Shown: positions 36,693-46,329 of the stretch, piece after piece | How the letters are laid out: every line of letters begins with the position of its first letter | How positions within the stretch are numbered: the stretch's first letter is position 1 | Assembly (NCBI RefSeq): GCF_001684975.1 | Contig: NZ_MAYH01000023.1 | Coordinates: forward strand, 186,001-250,000 | Origin: Chryseobacterium artocarpi | GTDB taxonomy: Bacteria; Bacteroidota; Bacteroidia; Flavobacteriales; Weeksellaceae | Direction of reading: 5' to 3' | DNA: 64,000 bases | Made by a program: the position numbers and the translations under genes | The notes under the pieces: model-generated | The model's input: the letters and a program-made list of their open reading frames with translations, nothing else | Told to the model about the DNA's origin: nothing | Database searches by the model: none

Positions 36693-37160
36693 ATGATGTA
36701 CAGATTATACAGAGAGCAACAATTGAATTGCAGTATTGAAACAGCATGGGATTTTTTTTCATCTCCTCATAATTTATCGGAAATAACTCCTGAGAGTATG
36801 GGGTTTATAGTACTTTCCGATGTAAAGAATAAGCCTATTTTTAAAGGAATGGAAATAGATTACACAGTCTCTCCTTTGCTTGGAATTCCGTTGAAATGGA
36901 AGACCATTATAAGCCAGGTAAAAGATTATGAAAGTTTTACGGACCTTCAGAAAGAAGGTCCATACAAGTATTGGAATCATTTTCATGAATTTATTCCTAA
37001 TGAAAATGGAGTACTCATGAAAGATACGGTAGACTATGAACTTCCGCTAGGGATTTTAGGAAAAATAGCCCATCAGCTGTTTGTAAAAGAAAAGCTTAAA
37101 AGCATTTTTGATTTCAGATACAGGGTTTTAAATAATCTTTTTAATAATAAGCATAATTAA
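36693..37160 (+). CDS. SRPBCC/START-like protein in the carotenoid operon
   Basis: A 155-residue protein of the SRPBCC superfamily: SIETAWDFFSSPHNLSEITP at the start and DTVDYELPLGILGKIAHQLFV near the end are typical for ligand-binding SRPBCC/START-type folds found in carotenoid operons of Bacteroidota. It probably binds a hydrophobic pigment intermediate, but no catalytic residues can be named. It lies between crtB and crtZ with only one base to crtZ. Confidence 0.82.
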   Translation: MMYRLYREQQLNCSIETAWDFFSSPHNLSEITPESMGFIVLSDVKNKPIFKGMEIDYTVSPLLGIPLKWKTIISQVKDYESFTDLQKEGPYKYWNHFHEFIPNENGVLMKDTVDYELPLGILGKIAHQLFVKEKLKSIFDFRYRVLNNLFNNKHN

Positions 37161-37161
37161 A

Positions 37162-37614
37162 ATGAATGTTTTGATCGTTTTAGGTGTATTTATTTCCATG
37201 GAAGGGGCTACGTGGCTGATCCACCGGTATATTATGCACGGCTTTCTGTGGATTCTGCACCGGGACCATCATGATCATAGCCACAACGGGAAACTTGAAA
37301 GAAATGATTGGTTCTTTTTCATTTTTGCAACTCCGGCTATTGCTTTATTATATCTGGGAGTACAACAGAATTTTAGTTATTGGTTTTTTACCGGTCTTGG
37401 AATAAGCCTTTACGGAATGTCCTATTTTTTTGTACACGATATTTTTATCCATCAGAGGGTAAAGATTTTTACCCAAACAAAGAATCCGTATTTACTTGCC
37501 ATCAGACGTGCTCATAAACAACATCACAAACATCTGGGCAAAGAAGATGGGGAATGTTTTGGTTTTTTGTGGGTTCCTGTTAAATATTTTAAAATGTATT
37601 TTAATAAAAAATGA
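37162..37614 (+). CDS. crtZ: Beta-carotene hydroxylase
   Basis: A 150-residue membrane diiron hydroxylase. All four histidine motifs are visible: H21-x4-H26 (HRYIMH), H33-x2-HH (HRDHH), H-x4-H (HDIFIH) and HKQHH near residue 125. It adds hydroxyl groups to both beta-ionone rings, giving zeaxanthin, a standard yellow flavobacterial pigment. The stop overlaps the start of the lycopene cyclase gene by 4 bp (ATGA). Confidence 0.95.
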   Translation: MNVLIVLGVFISMEGATWLIHRYIMHGFLWILHRDHHDHSHNGKLERNDWFFFIFATPAIALLYLGVQQNFSYWFFTGLGISLYGMSYFFVHDIFIHQRVKIFTQTKNPYLLAIRRAHKQHHKHLGKEDGECFGFLWVPVKYFKMYFNKK

Positions 37615-38300
37615 TGCCTTATACTTACATATTGATTAACTTTTTTACTGTAATCATCTGCTTTTTGGCTTCTTTCGACGGAAGAATACAGTTTAATAGA
37701 CTTTTTGGGAAATTTCTGCTCTCATCCACTATTGTCGCAATTCCTTTTATTGCCTGGGATATTTGGTTCACGGCTAAAGGAGTCTGGTGGTTTGATCTAA
37801 AGTATACCTTAGGATTTAAAATAGCGGGGCTTCCCATAGAGGAGTGGCTGTTTTTTTACTGTATTCCTTTCGCCTGTGTTTTTACTTATTATTGCCTGGA
37901 AAAATATTTTACTCTTAGATGGACTGATGGTTTAAACAATCTCATTGTATTTACGTCTTTCATTGTTCTTGGAGTTGTAGGGCTTCTGTACAATGAAAGA
38001 ATATATACTTTGTTGACGGTAATGGTAACGATAGTTACACTTGGCTACCTGCATTTTATCGCTCAAAAAGAATGGATAGGGAAAGCCAGTTTTGTGTATC
38101 TGGTTCTGATGCCCGGCTTTTTTGCAGTGAATGGAATCTTGACGGGCTCTTTAATTCCATCGCCGGTTGTTAATTATAATCCTGGTGACTTTTTAGGAAT
38201 TAGAATGGGAACAATCCCTTTAGAAGATGCTGTTTATGGCTATAGCCAGTTTTTACTCAATATTTATTTCTTTAAAAAAATAACTGAAAATGAAAAATAG
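37611..38300 (+). CDS. crtYcd: Lycopene cyclase, CrtYc/CrtYd heterodimer type (fused)
   Basis: A 229-residue polytopic protein with about seven hydrophobic segments and two copies of the lycopene-cyclase domain motif: IAGLPIEEWLFFYCIPF in the first half and GIRMGTIPLEDAVYGYS in the second, where PxE(E/D) is the conserved acidic core. It converts lycopene to beta-carotene. This membrane type is typical for Bacteroidota, actinobacteria and archaea, in contrast to the flavin-dependent CrtY. It starts with a 4-bp overlap to crtZ. Confidence 0.92.
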   Translation: MMPYTYILINFFTVIICFLASFDGRIQFNRLFGKFLLSSTIVAIPFIAWDIWFTAKGVWWFDLKYTLGFKIAGLPIEEWLFFYCIPFACVFTYYCLEKYFTLRWTDGLNNLIVFTSFIVLGVVGLLYNERIYTLLTVMVTIVTLGYLHFIAQKEWIGKASFVYLVLMPGFFAVNGILTGSLIPSPVVNYNPGDFLGIRMGTIPLEDAVYGYSQFLLNIYFFKKITENEK

Positions 38301-38838
38301 AATAATTCTTACAGTATTATTAAGCTTTTTATTGCTGAACAGTATAATATCCTGTTCCACTATGCCTGAAAAAGCACAGCCTGTCGGACAGTTTGATGTC
38401 AATCGGTATTTAGGAACATGGTATGAAATCGCAAGATTCGATTATCGCTTTGAGAAAGACCTTGATAATGCAATGGCTGAGTATAGCCTTAACGCAGATG
38501 GAAGTGTAAAGGTAGTCAATAGCGGATATAATTTTAAAAAGAATAAATGGGTTTCTGTCAATGGTACAGCTAAATTCAGAGGAGAGAAAGATATTGCAGC
38601 CTTGAAGGTGAGTTTTTTCGGACCTTTCTATGCCGGATATAATGTAGTTGCTCTGAATGATTACAAATATGCACTGGTTGCAGGTAAAAACTTAGATTAT
38701 CTCTGGATTCTTTCCCGTGAAAAGACTATTCCGGAGAATATAAAACAGGCTTTTATCACCAAAGCCCAGGAAATCGGTTATGATACATCAAAATTAATAT
38801 GGGTAAAACAGGACAAAAAAAGTCCGTTCGATCAATAA
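38290..38838 (+). CDS. blc: Lipocalin lipoprotein (Blc-like)
   Basis: A 182-residue lipoprotein with lipobox SIISC22 and the lipocalin signature GTWYEIARFDYRFE (42-55). Bacterial Blc binds fatty acids or lysophospholipids and is made under envelope stress. Here the start overlaps the lycopene cyclase by 11 bp, so it is part of the carotenoid operon and may carry pigment or oxidised lipids (inference). The export and anchoring are clear from the lipobox. Confidence 0.9.
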   Translation: MKNRIILTVLLSFLLLNSIISCSTMPEKAQPVGQFDVNRYLGTWYEIARFDYRFEKDLDNAMAEYSLNADGSVKVVNSGYNFKKNKWVSVNGTAKFRGEKDIAALKVSFFGPFYAGYNVVALNDYKYALVAGKNLDYLWILSREKTIPENIKQAFITKAQEIGYDTSKLIWVKQDKKSPFDQ

Positions 38839-38862
38839 TGATATAACTTTAAAAAAGAAAAA

Positions 38863-39453
38863 ATGCTCAAAATACAAGCAGAATCAAAAATACCTACAGA
38901 TTACGGCATCTTCACGGTATATGCATTTTCAGAAAGAGAAGAAGACTGGAGTCCTCATTTGGTTTGGATTGCAGAGAATACAGATTTTACCAAACCAGTA
39001 AATGTACGTTTCCATTCAGAGTGTATTACAGGGGAAGTTTTTCATTCCAAAAAATGTGAATGCGGGCAACAACTGGATGCTGCTATGAAATACATGTCTG
39101 AAAAAGGAGGGGTGATTGTTTACCTCCGTCAGGAAGGAAGAAATATTGGAATTATCAACAAACTTAGGGCTTACGGACTTCAGGAAAAAGGATTGGATAC
39201 CGTTGAAGCCAATTTGAAGCTCGGACTCCTGGCAGATGGAAGAAACTTTGATATAGCTATTGAGATGCTCGATATTTTAAAGATAAAAGAGATAAATTTA
39301 TTAACTAATAACCCCGACAAGATCAAATCTGTTGAGAACAGTAATATCATTCTCAACAGCAGAATTCCTCTGGAAATTGACTCTAATGAAATGAATCAAA
39401 ATTATCTCATGAAGAAAAAAGATTATTTTGGTCACCTTTTGGAGAAGATATAA
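38863..39453 (+). CDS. ribA: GTP cyclohydrolase II
   Basis: A 196-residue RibA without the fused RibB domain. The zinc ligands are C54, C65 and C67 (SECITGEVFHSKKCECG), and the GTP-binding YLRQEGRNIGI follows. It starts riboflavin synthesis by opening the imidazole ring of GTP. A flavin gene at the end of a carotenoid operon fits FAD-needing neighbours (CrtI, photolyase). It starts 25 bp after blc. A second, bifunctional ribBA elsewhere in the genome is possible. Confidence 0.93.
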   Translation: MLKIQAESKIPTDYGIFTVYAFSEREEDWSPHLVWIAENTDFTKPVNVRFHSECITGEVFHSKKCECGQQLDAAMKYMSEKGGVIVYLRQEGRNIGIINKLRAYGLQEKGLDTVEANLKLGLLADGRNFDIAIEMLDILKIKEINLLTNNPDKIKSVENSNIILNSRIPLEIDSNEMNQNYLMKKKDYFGHLLEKI

Positions 39454-39614
39454 AGTCTTATACATTTGGTATGGATTTGAATATGAGGTGAATAGGTTGA
39501 TGTACAATAAATAGCTAAATGGTAATTTGATATTTTAAGACAATTTAACATTTTAAATATTCTTTTAGGCATAAACATTGTTTATTTATATACCAATTAT
39601 TAAAATATTATATT

Positions 39615-39914
39615 ATGAACAATTCAGATTACAACAAAGCGGAAAATGCAGTTAATGAAACAGAAAATTCTTTAAAAAATGCAGCTGATAATGCAAAATG
39701 GAAAATCAGTGAATTAGCGGACAAAGCGAAAGATTATATTAATGAAAAAAGAGATAATGATCAGGAAGCTACTCAGGAAGACTGGTTAGATCGAGTGAAA
39801 TCAAATGTTTCAGATGCATGGGAAGATATTAAAGACAAAGCGGACGATGCATGGGAAAAAACAAAAGATGCCGCTGAAGATGTAAAAGCAGAATGGAGAA
39901 AGAAAACCAATTAA
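39615..39914 (+). CDS. LEA-like / amphipathic helical stress protein
   Basis: A 99-residue, highly charged, Ala/Lys/Asp/Glu-rich protein with Trp-spaced 11-mer-like helices (KISELADKAKDYINEK, AWEDIKDKADDAWEKTKDA, EDVKAEW). It has no signal peptide. It resembles LEA/YtxH/CsbD-type desiccation and envelope-stress proteins that are disordered in solution. The family cannot be fixed. Its stop is followed by a terminator. Confidence 0.7.
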   Translation: MNNSDYNKAENAVNETENSLKNAADNAKWKISELADKAKDYINEKRDNDQEATQEDWLDRVKSNVSDAWEDIKDKADDAWEKTKDAAEDVKAEWRKKTN

Positions 39915-39936
39915 TGCATTAAGTTAGTTTAATAGT

Positions 39937-39980
39937 CAATGACCGTTGCCGTAAGGTTCCGGTCATTGTTTGTATTTTTA
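39937..39980 (+). terminator. Terminator after the LEA-like gene
   Basis: CAATGACCG and CGGTCATTG form a 9-bp stem with an inner GCC/GGT part, followed by TTTGTATTTTT. Confidence 0.75.
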
Positions 39981-40054
39981 ATGGTTTATTTATATTCTAT
40001 TTTTCGTTAGTCAGTAGGTTTTCAATACAAGGTAGTAGATGAAAAAATCAAATT

Positions 40055-40672
40055 TTAGTATAAAATTTTGCGACCTTCCAGTTTTACAATTTCCTGATTA
40101 ACCATTTTTTTAATCGTTCTGATCACTGTTTCAACCCGTAATCCGGTAAGGTCAGCAATTTGCTGGCGAGTAAGTTCTATAGGAAAACACTGTTGGCAGT
40201 CTCCATCATGATAACTTTTCAGATAATCCAATAAGCCTCTAAGACGCTGTATAGGATCTGCTGACGCCATATCACGTACCATTAGACTGTTATAATATAA
40301 TCTTTGAGATAAGCACATATTCATTTCCAGGGAAAGATCCGGGTGGGCTTTAATCATTTCTATGAAACTATTTTTAGGGATCCTCACCAATTCTGTGGTC
40401 TGTAAACTTACGGCATTGGTGGGGTAAGCTTTTTCGATAAAAAGTAGCGGGTCTCCAAAACTTTGATTTTTGCCCAGGATATTATGAATAAATTCTTTCC
40501 CGCTTTCAGTATAGGTATTCAGCTTTACTTTCCCGCTGATAATCTGGAAATAGTACTGCGAATTTTCACCTTCTTTGAAAATGAAATCCTTAGGTTTATA
40601 CATTACGGTTTCACCTCCGAATGAATAAAGAATCTGCAGATCAATATTCATGCAGCTTATTGTTTTTTTCAT
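40055..40672 (-). CDS. Crp/Fnr-family regulator
   Basis: A 205-residue protein with an N-terminal cNMP-type beta-roll (about 25-125, FKEGENSQYYFQIISGKVKL) and a C-terminal winged HTH (LTRQQIADLTGLRVETVIRTI, about 165-185). The Fe-S cysteine pattern of Fnr is absent. It lies between the carotenoid and two-component clusters, on the opposite strand, divergent from the first kinase. The ligand and targets are unknown. Confidence 0.9.
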   Translation of the reverse strand: MKKTISCMNIDLQILYSFGGETVMYKPKDFIFKEGENSQYYFQIISGKVKLNTYTESGKEFIHNILGKNQSFGDPLLFIEKAYPTNAVSLQTTELVRIPKNSFIEMIKAHPDLSLEMNMCLSQRLYYNSLMVRDMASADPIQRLRGLLDYLKSYHDGDCQQCFPIELTRQQIADLTGLRVETVIRTIKKMVNQEIVKLEGRKILY

Positions 40673-40819
40673 AGTCTGTTTTTTGAAATTAGAGCCGTTT
40701 TTCTTAAAATACTATAACAGTTTCAATCCTTGTGCCATTGATTTTTTTTCATGTAAAATGTGGTATGGAATTATTAAGGATTATCCTTTAAAAATTACTG
40801 TTTTTCGAAATATTGTGAG

Positions 40820-40827
40820 TATTTTTG
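40820..40827 (+). promoter_or_regulatory. Possible -7 element of the receiver-kinase gene
   Basis: TATTTTTG matches TAnnTTTG, 40 bp before the start, within GTATTTTTG, the same nine bases as before the second marR gene. No proper TTG lies upstream. Confidence 0.4.
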
Positions 40828-40867
40828 AAGCTAAAGTATCCGTAACTAATTATTGATTTTAACTTCT

Positions 40868-42343
40868 ATGATTTTAATTGTTGATGACAACCAAAGTAAC
40901 CTTTATTCACTCCAGAAATTACTTGAATCTAAGGACTTTCAGGTCGAAACGGCCAGTTCCGGTGAAGAGGCTCTTGGTAAAGCGCTGAAAAATGAATATG
41001 CCTTAATCATTTTAGATGTTCAGATGCCCGATATGGACGGCTTTGAAGTTGCAGAAACCCTTTCAGATTACAGCAAAACGAAAGATGTACCCATTATATT
41101 TTTATCAGCAGTCAATACAGATAAAAAATTTATCACGCAAGGTTATGCTTCCGGTGCTAAAGATTACGTTACCAAACCAGTAGATCCCGAAATACTTTTA
41201 CTTAAAGTAAAAACGTTCTATAATCTTCAGGAGCAGAACCTTGCGATGAAAAAAACACAGCAGAATCTCGAACTTGAAGTGAAAGGACGACGGGAATCTC
41301 AGGTTACCATGAAATCTCAGCTGGATCATTTTCATCTCATGTTAGAATCTCTTCCTCAAATTGCATTTACCCTTAATGAAGACGGAATTGTGGATTTTGT
41401 GAATGGTAAATGGCACCAATATTCTGGCAATGAACAAAGTTTCCCTGAAACACATCCTGATGATCGTGATATAAAGGAAGAATTAGAAAGGTGCAGAAAG
41501 AAAGGAAAAGCTCTGGAATTAGAAATCAGAATTAAAAATATTGTCTCAGGTAAATACCGTTACCATTTGCTGAGAATAACTCCGGTATACGATGAAAATC
41601 ATATTAAAAACTGGGTAGGAACATTTACTGATATTGATGATCAGAAAAAAGTAGAAAAGGAAAAAGACGAATTTTTAAGTATTGCAAGCCATGAATTGAA
41701 AACTCCTTTAACCAGTATTAAAGCATATGTTCAGCTCTTGGAAAGAAAGCTGAAACTAGATAAAGAAAGTCCGGAAGCAGGATTTGTTACTAAAGTTCAG
41801 GGGCAAATTGAAAAACTCAATACCCTAATTACTGATCTATTGGATGTGTCAAAAATTGAAAATGGCAAACTCAAAATTAACAAAAAGCCCGTTAACCTGG
41901 AAAGCGTTATCAGTAATGCGGTGGAAACGATATTACAGACCCATGACGAGCAACAGGTTAGAATAGAGCGCCACGGAACAAAACCAGATATTTTAATTCC
42001 ATTGGATGAGATTCGCATTGAGCAGGTGCTCATTAATTTTCTGACAAATGCTATTAAATATTCCCCTGACAATAATCAGGTAATTGTAACAACATTTGTA
42101 GATAAAGAAGCTCAGGAAGTAAGAGTAAATGTAACAGACTTTGGTATTGGAATCCCTGATTTTAAACAGGATGCTGTATTTAAAAAATTCTATAGAGTAG
42201 AAGAATCATCATTGCAGTTCCAGGGAATGGGAATCGGATTGTTTATATGTGCTGAGATTATCAAGCAGCATCATGGGAGTGTGGGGGTTTCCAGTATCGT
42301 AAACGAAGGCTCTACCTTTTATTTTACTCTACCTTTAAATTAA
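40868..42343 (+). CDS. Receiver-PAS-histidine kinase
   Basis: The start is the ATG at 40868 (MILIVDDNQS, 491 residues); the earlier in-frame TTG adds five residues and is less likely. In order: receiver with D50 (ILDVQMPDMDGF), a coiled stretch (about 125-145), a PAS domain (about 150-260), HisKA with H275 (IASHELKTPLTS) and HATPase with DFGIGIP and FQGMGIGLFI. A soluble kinase with an N-terminal receiver is usually driven by phosphate from another kinase, such as the CHASE3 hybrid kinase 5 bp downstream. Confidence 0.93.
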   Translation: MILIVDDNQSNLYSLQKLLESKDFQVETASSGEEALGKALKNEYALIILDVQMPDMDGFEVAETLSDYSKTKDVPIIFLSAVNTDKKFITQGYASGAKDYVTKPVDPEILLLKVKTFYNLQEQNLAMKKTQQNLELEVKGRRESQVTMKSQLDHFHLMLESLPQIAFTLNEDGIVDFVNGKWHQYSGNEQSFPETHPDDRDIKEELERCRKKGKALELEIRIKNIVSGKYRYHLLRITPVYDENHIKNWVGTFTDIDDQKKVEKEKDEFLSIASHELKTPLTSIKAYVQLLERKLKLDKESPEAGFVTKVQGQIEKLNTLITDLLDVSKIENGKLKINKKPVNLESVISNAVETILQTHDEQQVRIERHGTKPDILIPLDEIRIEQVLINFLTNAIKYSPDNNQVIVTTFVDKEAQEVRVNVTDFGIGIPDFKQDAVFKKFYRVEESSLQFQGMGIGLFICAEIIKQHHGSVGVSSIVNEGSTFYFTLPLN

Positions 42344-42348
42344 TTTTC

Positions 42349-45300
42349 ATGCCTAAAAAAATTATACGAAATCTTCAGGTTGGGATAGGTCTTTCTCTTC
42401 TGATTTTAATAACAAGTTCAGTAGCTTCATACTGGAGTATCCAGAATCAGATGAACCACCGTGAAAGTCTTTCCAAAAGCAGACGTTCAGTGACAGCCGT
42501 GAAAGATGTGCTGGTGGCGCTGTTGGATGCAGAAACAGGAAACAGAGGGTATCAGCTTACCGGAAGAGAAGATTTTCTGGAGCCTTATAAGCGCGGTGTA
42601 AGAGAATATTCTAAAGCTTTGGTGTTGGCAGAATCATTGGGATTACAGGATAAAAACCAGCAGGAAAGACTGACCGGATTAAAACTCGCAGTCAGTCAGG
42701 TGATGGATAATCTGAAAAATCTGGTAGAGAACAGACGAAGAGGGAATGTGATGACTCAGCAGCAGATTACTAGAGGTAAAGCCTATATGGATGAATGTCG
42801 CAAAATTGTAAAAGATTTTGTACAATATGAGGAGAATCAGGTTGAAATTAAAAATAAAGATTTAACACGTTCATCAGAAACAACAGTGATTTTTATTGTT
42901 TTTTCTGCACTGGCGGCAGTAGTTGTAACTGCATTTTTCTATTTTAAAATGCGCGCGGATCTCATCAGAAGAGATGAGCTTGAGAAGATGCTGAGAGATA
43001 AAGATCAGGAAATGACGCGTCGTGTAAGTGCCATTCAAAAAATTGCGAACAGAGTAGCCAATGGTGATTACAGTGAGAAAGCAGTGGATAATTCGGAAGA
43101 TGATCTTGGGGACCTTGTAGAATCTCTGAATCACATGACTGAATCCCTTAAAATATCTTTTGATAAGATTAATAAGAGCGACTGGCGTCAGAAAGGTCTT
43201 GCTTTACTGAATGAATCCCTGGTTGGAAATAAATCAGTACAGGAAGTTTCTGGTAAGGCTTTACATCAGTTGATTGAATATGGAAATTGTATCAACGGTT
43301 CATTATATCTTTTTGATGAGGGTATGCTAAAGCTTAATAAAGCATTTGGACTAGAAACCAACATGAAGAAAACTTTTGATCCGGGTGAAGGAATGGTAGG
43401 ACAGGCTTTTCTGAACGCTAAAACACAGGTATATAACAATCTTCATGAAGACGATTTTGTCGTAACTTTTGCCAGTAGCACTATTAAGATCTACGGAATA
43501 ATTCTGATACCTATTTTTGCAGATGGGCATGCAATAGGAGTTCTTGAAATGGGATCTACCTCCAATTTTGATGAAGACAGAATCAGCTATTTTGAGGAGT
43601 GTTGTGTGAATATAGGAATAGCACTGAATGCTGCCAAGGGAAGAGAAAAAGAGCAGCAGCTTCTGGAAGAGACTCAGGCTCAGTCTGAAGAATTACAGGT
43701 ACAGCACTCAGAGCTTGAAAATCTCAATACTGAATTGGAAGCCCAGACACAAAAACTTCAGGCATCAGAAGAAGAGTTAAAAGTACAGCAGGAAGAATTA
43801 ATGCAGGCAAATGCTGAGTTGGAAGAGCGATCACGATTACTGGAAGAAAAAAATCATTTAATTGCAGAACGAAATAATGAAATTCAGAAAAAGGTAGAGG
43901 AGCTGGCACTCAGCACAAAATATAAGTCTGAATTCTTAGCCAATATGTCCCACGAATTGAGAACTCCCCTTAATTCAATTCTTCTTTTATCAAGGCTAAT
44001 GGCAGAAAATCCGGATAAAAACCTTAATGAAGACCAGGTGGAGTCTGCAAGAGTCATTCAAAGTTCAGGAACAAGTTTATTGACCTTAATAGATGAAATT
44101 CTTGACCTGGCAAAAATAGAATCCGGTAAAATGACACTGGAATACCAGGAAGTGGTAATTGAAGACGTTGTTAAAGATCTGAAAAGTCTTTTCAGTCCTG
44201 TATTTCAAGAGAAAGCACTTCCGTTCAATATTCAGATTGATTCAGACGTACAGAAACTGATAGAAACTGATCGTTTCAAAGTTGACCAGGTCCTAAGAAA
44301 CCTGTTGTCTAATGCTTTAAAATTCACAACAGAAGGAAGCATTGATTTGCATATCAAAAAACACTCTCAAAAGCCTAAATTTATTGTGTTCTCGGTAAAA
44401 GATACCGGCATAGGAATCGCGACAGATAAACAGAAAATTATTTTTGAAGCATTCCAGCAGGCTGATGGATCTACAAAAAGAAAATTTGGAGGTACCGGTC
44501 TGGGACTTTCAATAAGCCGTGAAATTGCAAAACTTTTAGGAGGAGAATTAGCACTGAAAAGTGAAATCAATAAAGGCAGTGAATTCAGTTTTACTATTCC
44601 TGTATATCCCGTCACTGAAATTACTCATTCTGAAACTGAACAGGATCTGGTCGAGATTATTCGTGAAGATGTTGAAGAAATTCAAAGTATTCTTGATGAA
44701 GGGGAAGTTGGTCAGGTCAATACCTTAAAAATACCTGATGATGTGGAGGACGATAGGGATAATATCCAGCAAGGTGATAAAATAATCCTTATTATTGAAG
44801 ATGATACTAATTTTGCAAAAGCATTACTGAAATACGCTCATTTACAAGATTATAAAGGAATTGTGGTAGTAAGAGGTGATTACGCTCTTTCTGCTGCTCA
44901 GCAGTATCATCCTCATGCAATCTTACTGGATGTTCAACTTCCTGTAAAAGATGGATGGGAAGTGATGGATGAACTGAAGTCGAACTCTGAGGTGAAACAT
45001 ATTCCTGTACATATGATGTCTGCCCTTCATGTAAAAAAAGAAAGCCTTATGAAAGGTGCTGTTGATTTTATTAATAAACCGATAGCTCTTGATAAAATGA
45101 CTGATGTATTCATGAAAATTGAAGAAGCACTACAAAAAGGACCTCAAAAGGTTTTGATTGTTGAGGAAAACGCCAAGCATGCCAATGCATTATCTTATTT
45201 TCTAAGTAATTTTAATATTTCCTTATCAGTAGAAGATAATGTAGAAGATAGTGTAAAAGCACTTACTTCAAATCTTGTTGATTGTGTAATCCTCGATGTT

Positions 45301-45951
45301 GGAGCTGCAAAAGATAATGATTACCATATTATTGAATCTATCAAAAGCTATGAGGGACTTGAAAATCTTCCTATCATTATTTTTACTGAACACCATTTAT
45401 CAAAAGAAGAAGAACTTAAAATAAAACAGTACGCAGATTCTATTGTGGTAAAAACAGCCCATTCCTATCAGAGAGTTTTAGATGAAGTTGGTCTATTTTT
45501 ACATCTGGTAGAAGAAAAAAATGAGTCTGCGGAAAATAACAGAGGTAGAATGTTGGGATCTTTAACGGAGGTTCTGAGTGGCAAGAAAATATTGATTACT
45601 GATGATGATGTTCGCAATATTTTTTCTTTAACCAAAGCACTGGAAAAATATAAAGTTGAAGTCATTGTGGCTATGGATGGTAAACATGCTCTTGAACAAC
45701 TTGATAATAATCCTGATATAGACGTTATCCTGATGGATATGATGATGCCGGAAATGGATGGTTATGAAACCATTAAGGTGATAAGAAAAATGCCGGCATT
45801 TAAAAAGCTGCCTATTATAGCGATTACTGCCAAATCGATGATTGGAGAGCGTGAAAAATGTATTACCGCAGGAGCTTCTGACTATATCTCAAAACCGGTA
45901 GATATTGATCAGTTACTATCGCTCCTTCGCGTTTGGTTGTATGAAAGTTAA
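42349..45951 (+). CDS. CHASE3/HAMP/GAF hybrid histidine kinase with three receivers
   Basis: A 1200-residue membrane kinase: helix about 10-30, CHASE3 domain (35-175, LLDAETGNRGYQLTG), helix about 180-202, HAMP, GAF (about 285-430), coiled coil (430-515), HisKA with H535 (ANMSHELRTPLNS), HATPase (DTGIGIATDKQ, GGTGLGL) and three receivers with D861 (LLDVQLP), D983 (CVILDVGA) and D1130 (LMDMMMPEMDGY). The middle receiver has VEEN where VDDN is usual and lacks the MP after its aspartate, so it may be degenerate. The gene is part of a tandem array with receivers, CheR and CheB. Confidence 0.94.
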   Translation: MPKKIIRNLQVGIGLSLLILITSSVASYWSIQNQMNHRESLSKSRRSVTAVKDVLVALLDAETGNRGYQLTGREDFLEPYKRGVREYSKALVLAESLGLQDKNQQERLTGLKLAVSQVMDNLKNLVENRRRGNVMTQQQITRGKAYMDECRKIVKDFVQYEENQVEIKNKDLTRSSETTVIFIVFSALAAVVVTAFFYFKMRADLIRRDELEKMLRDKDQEMTRRVSAIQKIANRVANGDYSEKAVDNSEDDLGDLVESLNHMTESLKISFDKINKSDWRQKGLALLNESLVGNKSVQEVSGKALHQLIEYGNCINGSLYLFDEGMLKLNKAFGLETNMKKTFDPGEGMVGQAFLNAKTQVYNNLHEDDFVVTFASSTIKIYGIILIPIFADGHAIGVLEMGSTSNFDEDRISYFEECCVNIGIALNAAKGREKEQQLLEETQAQSEELQVQHSELENLNTELEAQTQKLQASEEELKVQQEELMQANAELEERSRLLEEKNHLIAERNNEIQKKVEELALSTKYKSEFLANMSHELRTPLNSILLLSRLMAENPDKNLNEDQVESARVIQSSGTSLLTLIDEILDLAKIESGKMTLEYQEVVIEDVVKDLKSLFSPVFQEKALPFNIQIDSDVQKLIETDRFKVDQVLRNLLSNALKFTTEGSIDLHIKKHSQKPKFIVFSVKDTGIGIATDKQKIIFEAFQQADGSTKRKFGGTGLGLSISREIAKLLGGELALKSEINKGSEFSFTIPVYPVTEITHSETEQDLVEIIREDVEEIQSILDEGEVGQVNTLKIPDDVEDDRDNIQQGDKIILIIEDDTNFAKALLKYAHLQDYKGIVVVRGDYALSAAQQYHPHAILLDVQLPVKDGWEVMDELKSNSEVKHIPVHMMSALHVKKESLMKGAVDFINKPIALDKMTDVFMKIEEALQKGPQKVLIVEENAKHANALSYFLSNFNISLSVEDNVEDSVKALTSNLVDCVILDVGAAKDNDYHIIESIKSYEGLENLPIIIFTEHHLSKEEELKIKQYADSIVVKTAHSYQRVLDEVGLFLHLVEEKNESAENNRGRMLGSLTEVLSGKKILITDDDVRNIFSLTKALEKYKVEVIVAMDGKHALEQLDNNPDIDVILMDMMMPEMDGYETIKVIRKMPAFKKLPIIAITAKSMIGEREKCITAGASDYISKPVDIDQLLSLLRVWLYES

Positions 45952-45966
45952 ACAGATAAAATTCTG

Positions 45967-46329
45967 ATGGATAAGAAAATCTTAATTGTGGATGATGACC
46001 CACGCAATATATTTGCATTGAAATTAACCCTTAAAGCAAGGGGATATGCGGTTGAATCCTGTACTATGGCTCAGGATGCTTTAGAAATCCTGAAATCGGG
46101 TTCCTCTTATATTGTTCTGATGGACATGATGATGCCCGGAATAGATGGTTACGAGGCTGTAAAAATGATAAGAAATACTCCTGAAATCAAACATGTTCCT
46201 GTAATTGCAGTAACTGCGCAGGCAATGCCTGAAGATCGCCAGAAATGCCTGGAAGCAGGAGCCGATGATTACGTATCAAAACCAATTGATGTTGATCTTT
46301 TAATAGTAGCAATAGAAAAAATTTCATAG
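45967..46329 (+). CDS. Stand-alone response-regulator receiver
   Basis: A 120-residue CheY-like receiver with acidic pair VDDD, phospho-acceptor in VLMDMMMPGIDGY and K in SKPIDV. No output domain. It is closely similar in motif to the third receiver of the upstream hybrid kinase, and its stop codon runs into the start of the CheR gene. It is the likely next step in the same relay. Confidence 0.92.
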   Translation: MDKKILIVDDDPRNIFALKLTLKARGYAVESCTMAQDALEILKSGSSYIVLMDMMMPGIDGYEAVKMIRNTPEIKHVPVIAVTAQAMPEDRQKCLEAGADDYVSKPIDVDLLIVAIEKIS

